64,000 nt of DNA from Hwanghaeella sp964350445 (GTDB lineage Bacteria > Pseudomonadota > Alphaproteobacteria > UBA8366 > Aestuariispiraceae), in the NCBI GenBank assembly GCA_964350445.1, contig CAYGKA010000003.1, forward strand, positions 1 to 64,000. The letters are read 5' to 3'. Both the position numbers and the translations under genes were made by a program. Positions within the stretch are counted from its first letter, which is position 1; each line of letters starts with the position of its first letter. Shown here in pieces: positions 8,754 to 17,427 of the stretch. The notes beneath the pieces are model-generated. The model had not been told where the DNA came from. It did no database searches and saw only the letters and a list, made by a program, of their open reading frames with translations.

Positions 8754-8955
8754 CGGACCGAACGCGTTTCAGCCGCTGTTCCAGGCTTTCCTTGGCGGCA
8801 ATGCCGGATTGGGCACCCGCTTCTTCGTCTCGGGCGATCACGGCCCGGCGTTCCTCGGTGGAGAGCGATTCCCACAGCGCCATGTCGGCTGCGCTGGGGA
8901 ACACCGTCGAGGAAAACCGAATGCCGGAAATGTCCAAAGATTTTGCGTCGCTCAT
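8743..8955 (-). CDS. Antitoxin partner of the ParE-like toxin
   Basis: This 70-residue protein lies directly upstream of, and overlaps, the toxin gene, which is the standard antitoxin-toxin order. Its end (EERRAVIARDEEAGAQSGIA, then ESLEQRLKRV) is a charged helix like those that wrap ParE toxins. The N-terminal half (FPSAADMALWESLS) is not a clear ribbon-helix-helix, so I do not see how it would bind DNA; it may be a short ParD-like or atypical antitoxin. The ATG at 8955 is the only reasonable start. Confidence 0.7.
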   Translation of the reverse strand: MSDAKSLDISGIRFSSTVFPSAADMALWESLSTEERRAVIARDEEAGAQSGIAAKESLEQRLKRVRSGAV

Positions 8956-9006
8956 AACCCAACCATAGCACAGACACCGAAATTGCGTCCACGCCGGGCA
9001 TAGGGC

Positions 9007-9906
9007 CTATCGATCCGTTCCTTCCAACACCTCCGCCACCGCGAGCACCCGGTACATCGACCGCAGGACGGGTTTTTCCAGCAGCTTGTTGTCGACCACG
9101 ACAAGGCCGGTGCCGGCTTCCTCGAAAGCCGCGATGCAACGGCGGGCATAGGCGATCTTTTCCGCTGACGGGCTGAACGTCTTTTCGATGACGGGCAATT
9201 GCTTGGGGTGGATTGCGCCCTTGCCGGTCATGCCGATGGCCGCCGCCCGGTCGACTTCCTGGGCCAGCCCGTCCATGTCGTTGAGGTCAAGATAAGGCAC
9301 GTCGATCAAATCCACCCCGGCGCCGGCGGCGGCATGGACGCAGCGGGTGCGGGCATAGAGCAGGGCTTCCCAGGTCGGCTCGACGCGCAAGTCGGCGGCC
9401 ATGTCGACGCCGCCGAACAGCAGCGAGTCGATCCGGCTGCTGGCCCGGGCAATCTCGTGCGCCGCTTCCAGCGCCTCGTTCGTTTCGATGATGACCTGCA
9501 GCCGCATCTTGCTGCCCGCGCCATCCAGCAAGTCGTCCAACAGGCGGATTTCGTCCGGGCTTTTCACCTTGGGCAGCATCAGGCCCGTGGGCGGCGTCCC
9601 GGTCTTCAGCACGGCGAGCACATCGGCCAACCCGTCCGCCGTGCGCAACGCGTTGATCCGCACCAGGACTTCCGAGCGGCCGAAATTCGGTTCGGAGGCG
9701 AACATGGCGATCGTGCCGTCCCGCGCGCCCGCCTTGTGCGCGGGAGAGATCGCATCTTCCAGATCGATGCAGACGATATCGGCGCCGGTGGCAATGGCCT
9801 TCGGAAACATGTCCAGGCCCGAGCCCGGCACGAAGAGGAAGCTGCGGCGCGGGCGGATCGTGCCCAGGTTCATGCCCTGCTTCATATCCTGCGCGTCTTC
9901 GATCAT
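9007..9906 (-). CDS. HpcH/HpaI/CitE family CoA ester lyase
   Basis: This 299-residue TIM-barrel enzyme resembles citrate lyase beta subunits and (S)-malyl-CoA or beta-methylmalyl-CoA lyases. Marks are RRSFLFVPG near the N-terminus, DIVCIDLEDAI with the metal-binding acidic residues, LMLPKVKSPDEI, VIIETNEALEAA with the metal-binding Glu, and the later DMAADLRVE and AIHPKQLPVIE segments. It probably cleaves a 3-hydroxyacyl-CoA such as malyl-CoA or citramalyl-CoA. The exact substrate cannot be read from sequence. A good ribosome site (AGGAAAAATT) precedes the ATG. No pathway partner is adjacent. Confidence 0.87.
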   Translation of the reverse strand: MIEDAQDMKQGMNLGTIRPRRSFLFVPGSGLDMFPKAIATGADIVCIDLEDAISPAHKAGARDGTIAMFASEPNFGRSEVLVRINALRTADGLADVLAVLKTGTPPTGLMLPKVKSPDEIRLLDDLLDGAGSKMRLQVIIETNEALEAAHEIARASSRIDSLLFGGVDMAADLRVEPTWEALLYARTRCVHAAAGAGVDLIDVPYLDLNDMDGLAQEVDRAAAIGMTGKGAIHPKQLPVIEKTFSPSAEKIAYARRCIAAFEEAGTGLVVVDNKLLEKPVLRSMYRVLAVAEVLEGTDR

Positions 9907-9980
9907 AATTTTTCCTGCTTTCTAGTAATCAATAAGAATATGGTCTTCGTTTGATAAGACATAGAGCGCGGAATGGACAA

Positions 9981-10014
9981 AAGAAAGGCGGGGGCCCCGA
10001 TGGGAGCCCCCGCC
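9981..10014 (-). terminator. Rho-independent terminator of the BCCT transporter gene
   Basis: A perfect 9-bp stem, GGCGGGGGC (9987-9995) with GCCCCCGCC (10006-10014), encloses a loop that can pair further. On the minus strand it is followed by TTTCTTTTG. It begins 25 bases after the transporter stop codon. Confidence 0.85.
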
Positions 10015-10039
10015 AAACCGGAACGACTGTTCTGGTCCG

Positions 10040-11683
10040 TTACAGCCTGCGTTCGGCCTGTAGGCCGCGCCAGATCGCCACGCACATAACCAACAGCACG
10101 ATGGTGAACGGCAACCCGGTTGAAATCACCATCGCCTGCAAGGCGCCGAGACCGCCGCCAAGCAACAGCACGATGGCGACCGCGCCTTCGAACACGCACC
10201 AGAAGACACGCTGCGGAACCGGCGCGTTGACCTTGCCGCCGGCCGTGATCGTATCGATCACGAGACTGCCCGAATCCGACGAGGTCACGAAGAAGACGAT
10301 GACCAACACGATCCCGATGACCGAGGTGATCGACGCCATCGGCAGGCCTTCCAACATCGCGAAGAGGGACATCGGCGGATTGTAGGCGTCGATGACCTGG
10401 GCCTTCACGGCGCTGTTTGCCGGATCGCTCAACACCTGTTCGATCGCCGCACCGCCGAAGGTCGCCATCCAGAGGATGCAGACCAGCGACGGGATGAGCA
10501 GAACGCAGATCACGAATTCCCGCACGGTCCGGCCGCGGCTGACGCGCGCGATGAACATGCCGACGAACGGCGACCAGGAAATCCACCAGGCCCAGTAGAA
10601 GGACGTCCAGCCCTGCATATAGCCGGTATCTTCACGCCCGATCGGATTCGACAGGGGGATGATGTCCTTGGCGTAACCGATAAGCCCGTTCGCGAAATCC
10701 GACAGGATGTTCGTGGCACCGGCGGCGAAGAACACGAAGAGCAGCAGAACCGCCGCGATCACCATGTTGATTTCCGACAGAACCTTCACACCGCCGTCCA
10801 AGCCGCGCAGAACGGAGACCAGGGCGACCGCGGTGATGCCCGTGATGAGCAGGACCTGCACCGTGGTGTTGACCGGCACGCCGAAGACATGATCGAGCCC
10901 GGCATTGGCCTGCTGCGCGCCGAAGCCCAGCGAGGTCGCCAGACCGAACAGCGTCGCGAAGACCGCCAGGATATCGATAATATGGCCGGGCCAGCCCCAG
11001 ACCCGTTCGCCCAGGATCGGATAGAAGGCCGAGCGGATCGTCAGCGGCAGGCCCTTGTTATAGGAGAAAAGCGCCAGGGCGAGCGCCACCACCGCATAGA
11101 TCGCCCAGGGATGCAGACCCCAGTGATAGATCGTGGCGGCGAGGCCCATTTGGCGGGCGGCCTCCACATTCTCGGGAATGATCGAGCCGTCCTCCGCAAA
11201 GGGCGACGGTACGCCCAGCGGCGACGAGAGCGCCATGTGATAGACCGGCTCCAGTACGCCGAAGAACATCAGGCCGATGCCCATGCCGGCGGCGAACAGC
11301 ATCGCGAACCAGCCGATATAGCTGTAGTCCGGCGTTGCATCCGCCCCACCGAGGCGCACATTGCCCACCGGCAGCACGATCAGCGCCAGGCAGAACAGCA
11401 CGAAGATGTTTGCCGAGCCGAGGAAGAACCAATCGAAGGTCGATGTCAGGAACGGTCGAAGCTCGCCGAAGAAAGTGCCCGCCTGTTCCGGCAACGCCAA
11501 TGCGTAAAAAACGAAAGCGATGATCGACAGCCCGGAAATCGCGAAGACCGGGTTGTGGATATCCAGGCCGAAAGGCCCGACTTGCGTTTCGATATTGTCC
11601 TGACCGATCTGGTATTCGGTATCAATGACATCCGACACGCCTTCCGGCTCGGGGATGCCCTGGTTGTTACTTGCGTCGCTCAT
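10040..11683 (-). CDS. BCCT family betaine/choline/carnitine transporter
   Basis: This 547-residue secondary transporter has about twelve transmembrane segments and both family signatures: GMGIGLMFFGVLEP in the third helix region, and the aromatic-rich FYWAWWISWSPFVG followed by RVSRGRTVREF. BCCT carriers import quaternary ammonium osmolytes with Na+ or H+, or exchange them. The GMGIG form is that of the Na+-coupled BetP. A soluble N-terminal tail of about 40 acidic residues may sense or regulate. AAGGAGG precedes the ATG. It is the second gene after the universal stress protein, and a terminator closes the unit. Confidence 0.93.
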   Translation of the reverse strand: MSDASNNQGIPEPEGVSDVIDTEYQIGQDNIETQVGPFGLDIHNPVFAISGLSIIAFVFYALALPEQAGTFFGELRPFLTSTFDWFFLGSANIFVLFCLALIVLPVGNVRLGGADATPDYSYIGWFAMLFAAGMGIGLMFFGVLEPVYHMALSSPLGVPSPFAEDGSIIPENVEAARQMGLAATIYHWGLHPWAIYAVVALALALFSYNKGLPLTIRSAFYPILGERVWGWPGHIIDILAVFATLFGLATSLGFGAQQANAGLDHVFGVPVNTTVQVLLITGITAVALVSVLRGLDGGVKVLSEINMVIAAVLLLFVFFAAGATNILSDFANGLIGYAKDIIPLSNPIGREDTGYMQGWTSFYWAWWISWSPFVGMFIARVSRGRTVREFVICVLLIPSLVCILWMATFGGAAIEQVLSDPANSAVKAQVIDAYNPPMSLFAMLEGLPMASITSVIGIVLVIVFFVTSSDSGSLVIDTITAGGKVNAPVPQRVFWCVFEGAVAIVLLLGGGLGALQAMVISTGLPFTIVLLVMCVAIWRGLQAERRL

Positions 11684-11764
11684 GTCGCGCGCCTCCTTGT
11701 TTTTTCCCTACCGTCGCTGTCGCCGGCTTTTTTGGGTTCTGTGACATTGCCTTGTGTGGCGCCA

Positions 11765-12178
11765 TCACCGCACGACCATCACGGTCACATCGGCATGGGT
11801 GGCGACGGTGCCCCCGTTCGACGGCCAGATGTAATCGGTGACATTGGGAATGTGGCTCGCCATGACGACGAGATCGGCGCCCGTCTCGGCCACCGCCTTC
11901 AACAGGGTTTCGTCGAGGTCGATCGCCGGGTCATGGCTGGTATAGGCGCGGGATTCCGCCGCCACGCCGTGGGCGATGCCCTTGTCCGCCGCGAAACCTG
12001 CCAGTTTCTTGGCATATTCCTCCGGTGTATGGGCAACCGGGGACGGTGCGTGCGCCGTCACGCCGACATAGACCAGCGTCGCCCCGTAATGGGCGGCGAG
12101 ATCGCCCGCCACCCCCAGCGCCGTTTCGATCTTGTCCGCATGGGTCAGATCAACCGGCACCATGATGCGTTTGAACAT
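11765..12178 (-). CDS. Universal stress protein UspA family
   Basis: This 137-residue alpha/beta protein has a UspA N-terminus (RIMVPVDLTHADKIETALGVA) and the C-terminal core ADLVVMASHIP. The end (SNGGTVATHADVTVMVV) lacks the clean G-2x-G-9x-G(S/T) ATP-binding motif, so it is more like the non-ATP-binding UspA branch. AGGAGGGAGAAT gives a strong ribosome site. It lies 81 bases upstream of the BCCT gene on the same strand. Usp proteins are often paired with transporters and may modulate them, which is an inference here. Confidence 0.88.
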   Translation of the reverse strand: MFKRIMVPVDLTHADKIETALGVAGDLAAHYGATLVYVGVTAHAPSPVAHTPEEYAKKLAGFAADKGIAHGVAAESRAYTSHDPAIDLDETLLKAVAETGADLVVMASHIPNVTDYIWPSNGGTVATHADVTVMVVR

Positions 12179-12508
12179 ATTCTCCCTCCTTTCGCGCGCA
12201 ATCGACCTCGCGGCGACGCGCGCTGTTGCGCGAGCGGGTGGTTCAACCGTGCTTTACCGGTGCTGTGTTTCGACCGGCATTTTTTCCGCCCCGCCGCGGA
12301 CCCGGCACGGGCCGATCATGCGGCCCGCGCTCCATAAGGGTAGCCTGATACTGCGGGAAAACCTGAAGTCGCCCGACAATTCATTGCCGGAAAACGACAC
12401 ATCAGGCCAAATCAGGCCGCCATTTCTATAATTTAACGTACATAAAGGAGCAACTTTGTCCAGGGCGACACCGGTTCGGAAAGTTTTCCGGCGGCGTGTC
12501 GAAGGACC
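12179..12508. other. Intergenic region upstream of the usp-BCCT unit
   Basis: No supported gene is seen in these 330 bases. The region should contain the leftward promoter of the universal stress protein gene. The best minus-strand candidate lies in the AT-rich patch at 12428-12455: TTGCTC, 17 bases, TATAGA, a weak match at both hexamers. I see no hairpin terminator for the Smr gene. Confidence 0.4.
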
Positions 12509-13084
12509 TCAGCGGTGGCGGCGCAGGAGGATATAGAGCGCCCCGGTGCCGCCGTCCTTCTGCTGCGCGTATTCGACGGAAAGCACTTTCTGGCGCAGGC
12601 CCGGTTCGTTCAGCCAGCGCGGCACGCCGGACTGCAAAATGCCCCTGCCCTTGCCGGTCACGACCAGCACGCAGCGCTTGCCCTGGGCATGGGAGGCGTC
12701 AATGAAGGCGTACAAGGCGCGGTGGGCGCCTTCCTGATTGTGCCCATGCAGATCCAGCCGGCCTTCGATTTCCATCTTGCCGCGGCGCAGTTTTTCCGTG
12801 GTGCGCTTGTCGACGCCGGGGGCGGAGCCGACCTGAATCGGAAGGGGTTTGGCGGCGTCGGCTTTCGGAACCGCCAGCGTCGGCAGGGCGATATTGGACT
12901 GCCGTTTGACGCGGTTGGATTTCGGTGGGGCCTTCTCCGCGACGACGTCGTCCGCCGCCTTGTCGATCTTGGCCATCTTCTCGTGGAAGGCATTGCGCGA
13001 CTTGAGCGGCTTGACCCCTTCGGCCACACGCCGCCACAAATCGAGATCGTCCGGCTTGCCGCCCTTTTTCCCTTTGCCGGACAT
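12509..13084 (-). CDS. Smr-domain protein, SmrA-like
   Basis: This 191-residue protein has a basic, low-complexity N-terminal half and a C-terminal Smr domain, marked by the sequence GRLDLHGHNQEGAHRALYAF and the GKGRGILQSGVPRWLN segment. Smr domains are nucleases or nucleic-acid binders; stand-alone forms such as SmrA and SmrB cut DNA or mRNA. The TGxG motif appears as VTGKGRG. It lies downstream of the lut genes and may be the last gene of a longer transcript. Its cellular role is not known from the sequence. Confidence 0.85.
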   Translation of the reverse strand: MSGKGKKGGKPDDLDLWRRVAEGVKPLKSRNAFHEKMAKIDKAADDVVAEKAPPKSNRVKRQSNIALPTLAVPKADAAKPLPIQVGSAPGVDKRTTEKLRRGKMEIEGRLDLHGHNQEGAHRALYAFIDASHAQGKRCVLVVTGKGRGILQSGVPRWLNEPGLRQKVLSVEYAQQKDGGTGALYILLRRHR

Positions 13085-13127
13085 GCGCCCATTCCCCCGG
13101 GTCTGTTCCCTTGGCCCAGCGCCGATG

Positions 13128-13802
13128 TCAGGCGTCTTCCACCAACAGGATGTGCAGCCGACGGGGACCGTGCGCGCCGAGATAGATGGTTTGTTCGATA
13201 TCGCCGGTGCGGGATGGGCCGGTGATGAAATTCACCGCGCGCGACAAGGCGCCCTTCGCGCGGATCACGTCCCAGCCGTCCTCGTAAGTGCCGGCGATTT
13301 CCGACCGCTTGATCATCACCACATGGGTTTCCGGCAGGAAGTTCAGCGATGTCGGGCTTTCCTTGCTGGAGGCGAGCACGAGAGTTCCGGTTTCCGCAAC
13401 GCCGCCGACGGCGCGCGACAGGCCGACCTCGTCCTTGCCGTCGCTGGCGCCTTTGGTGATTTCCAGCGCCGGGCGCTTGTCCCAGGGCACGGCGTTCAGA
13501 TCGGGACTGTCCGCCATGCGAAACGCGGCGGGCAGGTTCTCGTTCGCCAGATAAGTCGCCATCGCGTCCGGGATGTCGTCGAGGGAAGCGATCCGCGCGA
13601 CAGTGGCGTTCACCTTTTCGGCCCGCTGGACAAACAAGTCGACGAGGCCCGCTTCATCCTTGTCGACGCGCGACGGGCGGATGCCGCGCGGATGTTCCAA
13701 CGTGCGCTTTTCCAACGCTTCCGGCGCTTCGCGCAGCGGGCCGGCGGCTTGTGTCAGGCCGGCTCGAATCCGGCCCAGGATTTGTTCGCGCGATCCGCTC
13801 AT
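13128..13802 (-). CDS. lutC: Lactate utilisation protein C (LutC/YkgG)
   Basis: This 224-residue LUD-domain protein is one of three subunits of the LutABC iron-sulfur complex that oxidises L-lactate to pyruvate. It shows the LUD core: SRAVGGVAETGTLVLAS, LPETHVVMIKRSEI, and the C-terminal ITGPSRTGDIEQTIYLGAHG. The frame is open well upstream, but the ATG at 13802 overlaps the lutB stop (ATGA) and gives the family length. LutC is related to the domain in LutB and has no iron-sulfur motif. Confidence 0.9.
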   Translation of the reverse strand: MSGSREQILGRIRAGLTQAAGPLREAPEALEKRTLEHPRGIRPSRVDKDEAGLVDLFVQRAEKVNATVARIASLDDIPDAMATYLANENLPAAFRMADSPDLNAVPWDKRPALEITKGASDGKDEVGLSRAVGGVAETGTLVLASSKESPTSLNFLPETHVVMIKRSEIAGTYEDGWDVIRAKGALSRAVNFITGPSRTGDIEQTIYLGAHGPRRLHILLVEDA

Positions 13803-15232
13803 CGTGCCGGCCTCCTCTTGCCGCCGCGGGCGGACCATTGATCCTGGAAGGTCGGCCCGGTCGGGATCGGCATGTCGCGATGATCCGTCCAGCCCGACGC
13901 CAGCGGCAGACTGTCGGCCCGGCCCCGCTTTCCGCCCATCAGCCTGAGCGCGAGGGAACCCATGCGCGACGCGAGGCGATACAGCGACGGCCGGCGTGCG
14001 AAGAAACCCCAGATGTCGAGGCCCATGCGGATGGAGGGTGGCGACAGCCCGGCTTCGAATTCCTTGACCCGGTAATGACGCATCATCTTGGGCAGTGGGA
14101 TGCGCATCGGGCAAACCGACTCGCACCGCCCGCAGAAGGTCGACGCGTTGGGCAGGTGGCCCGCTTCCTCCACACCCAGGAAGGTCGGCGTCAGGACCGA
14201 TCCGATCGGGCCCGGATAGACCCAGCCGTAACTGTGCCCGCCGACCGCGTGATAAACCGGGCAGTGGTTCATGCAGGCGCCGCAGCGGATGCAGCGCAAC
14301 GCATCCTGAAACTCGCCGCCCAGCAATTCCGAACGGCCGTTATCCAGGATGACGACGTGATACTGTTCCGGCCCGTCCAGGTCTTCCGGCCGGCGCGGGC
14401 CGGTGGAAAACGTGGTGTAGGAGGAAAAATCCTGCCCCGTCGCCGACCGCGCCAGCACGCGCAGGATGGAGGACGCATCCTCCAGCGTCGGCACGACCTT
14501 TTCGATGGAGGCGACGACGATATGGACCTTGGCGAGCGTCTGCGTCAGGTCGCCGTTGCCTTCGTTGGTGACGATGACGCTGGACCCGGTTTCGGCGATC
14601 AGGAAGTTGGCGCCGGTGATGCCGACTTCCGCTTCCATATATTTTTCGCGCAGCACCTGGCGCGCTTCGTTCAGCAGGTCCGACGGTTCGGTCAGGCGGC
14701 GTTCGTCGGGCAGGTGTTTGTGCTTCTCGCGGAACGCGTCTTCCACTTCCGACCGCAGGACATGGACGGCGGGCGCGATGATATGGCTGGGCGGTTCCTT
14801 GCGCAGCTGGACGATGTATTCCCCAAGGTCGGTTTCGACGACGTTGAGGCCGGCAGCCTCGATCGCGTCGTTGAGCGCGATTTCTTCCGAAATCATGCTC
14901 TTGCCCTTGGTGATGTTCTTGGCGTCGACGCTTTTGCAGATATCCAGGACGATCTTCCTGGCTTCCGCCGCCGTGGCCGCCCAATGGACGTGGCCGCCGG
15001 CCTCGGTCGTCTTTCTCTCGTATCGTTCCAGATAGAAATCCAGGTTCGCCAGCGTGTGGTTCTTCAGGTCGCGGGCCTGGTCGCGCAGCGCTTCGAATTC
15101 CGGCATATCCTCCGCCGCCAGGCGGCGGCGTTCGATGAAGCCGACCTTCATCTGCGACATGGCGGATTGCAGGTTTTCGTTCTTCAACGCCTGGGAGGCG
15201 TTCTGCTTGAAATTGTGGGAATGGGGATGCAT
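13799..15232 (-). CDS. lutB: Lactate utilisation iron-sulfur protein B (LutB/YkgF)
   Basis: This 477-residue protein has an N-terminal LUD domain (EEIALNDAIEAAGLNVVETDLGEYI region) followed by two [4Fe-4S] motifs, CIRCGACMNHCP and CGRCESVCP, and a C-terminal LutB tail. It is expected to carry electrons in the L-lactate-oxidising LutABC complex. The ATG at 15232 overlaps the lutA stop (TGATG) and starts the normal family N-terminus; a longer open frame upstream is an overprint of lutA. It is coupled at both ends to lutA and lutC. Confidence 0.93.
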   Translation of the reverse strand: MHPHSHNFKQNASQALKNENLQSAMSQMKVGFIERRRLAAEDMPEFEALRDQARDLKNHTLANLDFYLERYERKTTEAGGHVHWAATAAEARKIVLDICKSVDAKNITKGKSMISEEIALNDAIEAAGLNVVETDLGEYIVQLRKEPPSHIIAPAVHVLRSEVEDAFREKHKHLPDERRLTEPSDLLNEARQVLREKYMEAEVGITGANFLIAETGSSVIVTNEGNGDLTQTLAKVHIVVASIEKVVPTLEDASSILRVLARSATGQDFSSYTTFSTGPRRPEDLDGPEQYHVVILDNGRSELLGGEFQDALRCIRCGACMNHCPVYHAVGGHSYGWVYPGPIGSVLTPTFLGVEEAGHLPNASTFCGRCESVCPMRIPLPKMMRHYRVKEFEAGLSPPSIRMGLDIWGFFARRPSLYRLASRMGSLALRLMGGKRGRADSLPLASGWTDHRDMPIPTGPTFQDQWSARGGKRRPAR

Positions 15233-16032
15233 CAGCCGTGTCCCTCCGTCCCGGTGTTCATATGCGGGACCGGCGCGTCGCCGATGCCCGGTTCGCTCCC
15301 CATCCCGGCCAGCACTTCCGCGACATGGCGGACCTGAACCGGTTTGCCTTCGCGCTGCAGCTTGCCCGCCATGTTCATCAAACAGCCCAGGTCGCCGGCC
15401 AGCAGCGTGTCGGCGCCGGTCGCGGCGATGTCGATCGTCTTCTCGCTGACCATCTTGTTGGAAATTTCCGGGTATTTGACGCAGAAGGTGCCGCCGAAGC
15501 CGCAACAGACCTCCGCACCCGGCAGTTCCTTAAGGGTCAGGCCCTGGACGCTGTTCAACAATGTGCGCGGCTGCGCCTTCACCTTCAATTCGCGCAGACC
15601 CGAGCAACTGTCGTGATAGGTGACCGTGCCGTCAAAGGCCGCATCGACCGAGGTGACGCCCAGGACATCGACCAGGAAGGACATCAATTCGTGGGTCTTG
15701 CCGGCAATGGCCTCGGCCTTCGGGCCGAGGACGGGGTCGTCGGCGAACAGGCGCGGATAATGTTCCTTGATCATCCCGGCGCAGGAGCCCGAGGGGGCGA
15801 CGACATAATCCACGTCCGCGAAGGCGCGCAGCACGGTCTCCGCGACGGCGGCGGTGCCCTTCGTATCGCCTGAATTATAGGCGGGCTGGCCGCAGCAGGT
15901 CTGGCCGGCGGGAACGCAGACGTCGCAGCCCGCATCCTCCAGCAGTTTTACCGCCGCGAATCCGACTTGCGGCCGCATCATGTCGACAAGGCAGGTTACG
16001 AACAGCCCTACCGTCGGGCTTTGTGTGGTCAC
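15232..16032 (-). CDS. lutA: Lactate utilisation protein A (LutA/YkgE)
   Basis: This 266-residue protein has two CCG (cysteine-rich) domains of the heterodisulfide reductase/glycolate oxidase GlcF type: QTCCGQPAYNSGD near residue 45 and EVCCGFGGTFCVKYPEI near residue 190, each providing cysteines for a cofactor or [4Fe-4S] cluster. It is the first gene of the lutABC operon. A symmetrical operator lies 16 bases upstream of the start codon, which places it in or next to the promoter. No lactate permease or regulator gene is adjacent. Confidence 0.93.
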   Translation of the reverse strand: MTTQSPTVGLFVTCLVDMMRPQVGFAAVKLLEDAGCDVCVPAGQTCCGQPAYNSGDTKGTAAVAETVLRAFADVDYVVAPSGSCAGMIKEHYPRLFADDPVLGPKAEAIAGKTHELMSFLVDVLGVTSVDAAFDGTVTYHDSCSGLRELKVKAQPRTLLNSVQGLTLKELPGAEVCCGFGGTFCVKYPEISNKMVSEKTIDIAATGADTLLAGDLGCLMNMAGKLQREGKPVQVRHVAEVLAGMGSEPGIGDAPVPHMNTGTEGHG

Positions 16033-16047
16033 GGCGTCACCTCGCGG

Positions 16048-16064
16048 AATTGGTCATACCAATT
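16048..16064. promoter_or_regulatory. Palindromic GntR/FadR-type operator (PdhR/LldR-like) upstream of lutABC
   Basis: The sequence AATTGGT-CAT-ACCAATT is a perfect 7-bp inverted repeat with a 3-bp centre. It matches the ATTGGTNNNACCAAT pattern bound by PdhR and by the lactate regulator LldR. A second half-site, ATTGGT, follows at 16075-16080. The position just upstream of lutA suggests repression relieved by lactate or pyruvate. The regulator itself is not encoded in this window. Confidence 0.8.
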
Positions 16065-16169
16065 TATTGTTCTGATTGGTATCCTGGCAAAGACCAAGAA
16101 TCAACGCGGTAGCCTAAACCAGCGCAACCGGTTCGAACATATGCAGGCTGAAATTAGGGTTCGAAAATA

Positions 16170-17423
16170 TTACGAGGTCCGCCCCAGCCGGGCCGCCGCC
16201 GCGTTGGGAAGCAGCAGATAGTAGCGGCCGGTGCTTTTCATCCGGCCGGCGTATTTCAGGGCTTCCGCCCCATAGCCCCAGAAGAAGTCGCCGCGCACCG
16301 GTCCCTTGATCGCGCTGCCGGTATCCTGCGCCACCATCAACCGGTTCAGCGGTTTGTCTTTTTCCGACGGCCAGTTCGTCTGCAGCCAGACCGGCACGCC
16401 CATCGGGATGAAGGCGCGGTCGACCGCCAGGCTGCGGCCGGGCGTCAGGGCCAGGCCCTCCGCCCCGATCGGCCCCTCGCCGTCGATTTCGCGGAAGAAG
16501 ATGAAACGCGGGTTTTCCGACAATAGCGCGGTCGCCTTGTCCGGGTTCCGCTCGATCCAGCCGCGGATCCCGTCCCAGGAGGCCTGATGCGCCTCCAACT
16601 CGCCCCGATCGATCAGCACCCGGCCGATGGATTTGTACGGCCGCCCGTTATGGCCGTCGAAGCCGATACGGTGAACGGCGCCGTCGGGCAGGATAACCCG
16701 GCCCGATCCCTGCACCTGCAGCAGGAAGACGTCGATCCGGTCCTTGGCCCAGAAAAGTTCCAACCCTTTGCCGGGCAGATGGCTTTGCTCCAACGTGCCG
16801 CGGTCGGGATAGGGTACGAAGCGCCCGTTCTCGACCCGGCCGACGATGCGCTTGCCCTTCAATTCCTCGTCGAAACCGCCGAGATCGGCGATCACATGGT
16901 CCGGCGGCCGGCGGTAGATCGGATAGCGGTTGGTGTCGTCCCGCGCGGCCGCGCCGTGCAGTTCCGCTTCGAAATAGCCGGTGAAGAGGCCTTCCTCCAC
17001 GCCGCGATTGCTGGCGAGCATGGGGGTGAAATGGGTTTCGAGCGCCGACCGTATGGAGAAGTCGTCATCCGCGGCGGCAAGGGCGCCGCAGCCGTCCCGC
17101 CAGTCGCCCGCCGTCATCGGCACGGCGGCGGTTCCGATATCCTTGGCCGGGTCGAGCGCCAGGATCCGTTTGCACGACCGGCGCAGGGCGGGAAGCACGC
17201 CTGTCAGGGCATCGGCCTTCCAGTCCGTGAGGTCGGCGAAAGTGCTTTTGGCCAGGACCAGCGCCGGACCGTCCTCGCGAACGGCGGGCTTGTCTTCCTT
17301 CCGATCGCAGCCGGCCGGGATCAGCGCAAGGGCCGAGGCAAGGACGATAAGGGATAAAGAAAGGCGCTGCCGCCGTGGGGAAGGCTGAGTGGATTTTCTG
17401 GGGGATCTGGCCGGACCGACCAT
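16170..17423 (-). CDS. mltA: Membrane-bound lytic murein transglycosylase A
   Basis: MltA cleaves peptidoglycan glycan strands with formation of 1,6-anhydromuramic acid. The 417-residue product has a long basic N-terminus, a hydrophobic signal and a lipobox-like IPAGC, suggesting outer-membrane lipoprotein anchoring. The MltA core is clear (GLFTGYFEAEL, RGTLEQSHLPGKGLELFWAKD, FLLQVQGSGRV), followed by the 3D domain VAQDTGSAIKGPVRGDFFWG with catalytic aspartates. It starts four bases after the timA stop, the conserved timA-mltA pairing in Alphaproteobacteria. Confidence 0.95.
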   Translation of the reverse strand: MVGPARSPRKSTQPSPRRQRLSLSLIVLASALALIPAGCDRKEDKPAVREDGPALVLAKSTFADLTDWKADALTGVLPALRRSCKRILALDPAKDIGTAAVPMTAGDWRDGCGALAAADDDFSIRSALETHFTPMLASNRGVEEGLFTGYFEAELHGAAARDDTNRYPIYRRPPDHVIADLGGFDEELKGKRIVGRVENGRFVPYPDRGTLEQSHLPGKGLELFWAKDRIDVFLLQVQGSGRVILPDGAVHRIGFDGHNGRPYKSIGRVLIDRGELEAHQASWDGIRGWIERNPDKATALLSENPRFIFFREIDGEGPIGAEGLALTPGRSLAVDRAFIPMGVPVWLQTNWPSEKDKPLNRLMVAQDTGSAIKGPVRGDFFWGYGAEALKYAGRMKSTGRYYLLLPNAAAARLGRTS

Positions 17424-17427
17424 CGGG

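Noticed and set aside
10889..12337. 482-codon plus-strand open frame over the BCCT and Usp genes
   Set aside because: His/Arg/Gln-rich composition of an antisense shadow; no start signal.
16120..16150. GGTTCGAAC, resembling a tRNA T-arm
   Set aside because: No acceptor stem or anticodon arm can be formed around it.
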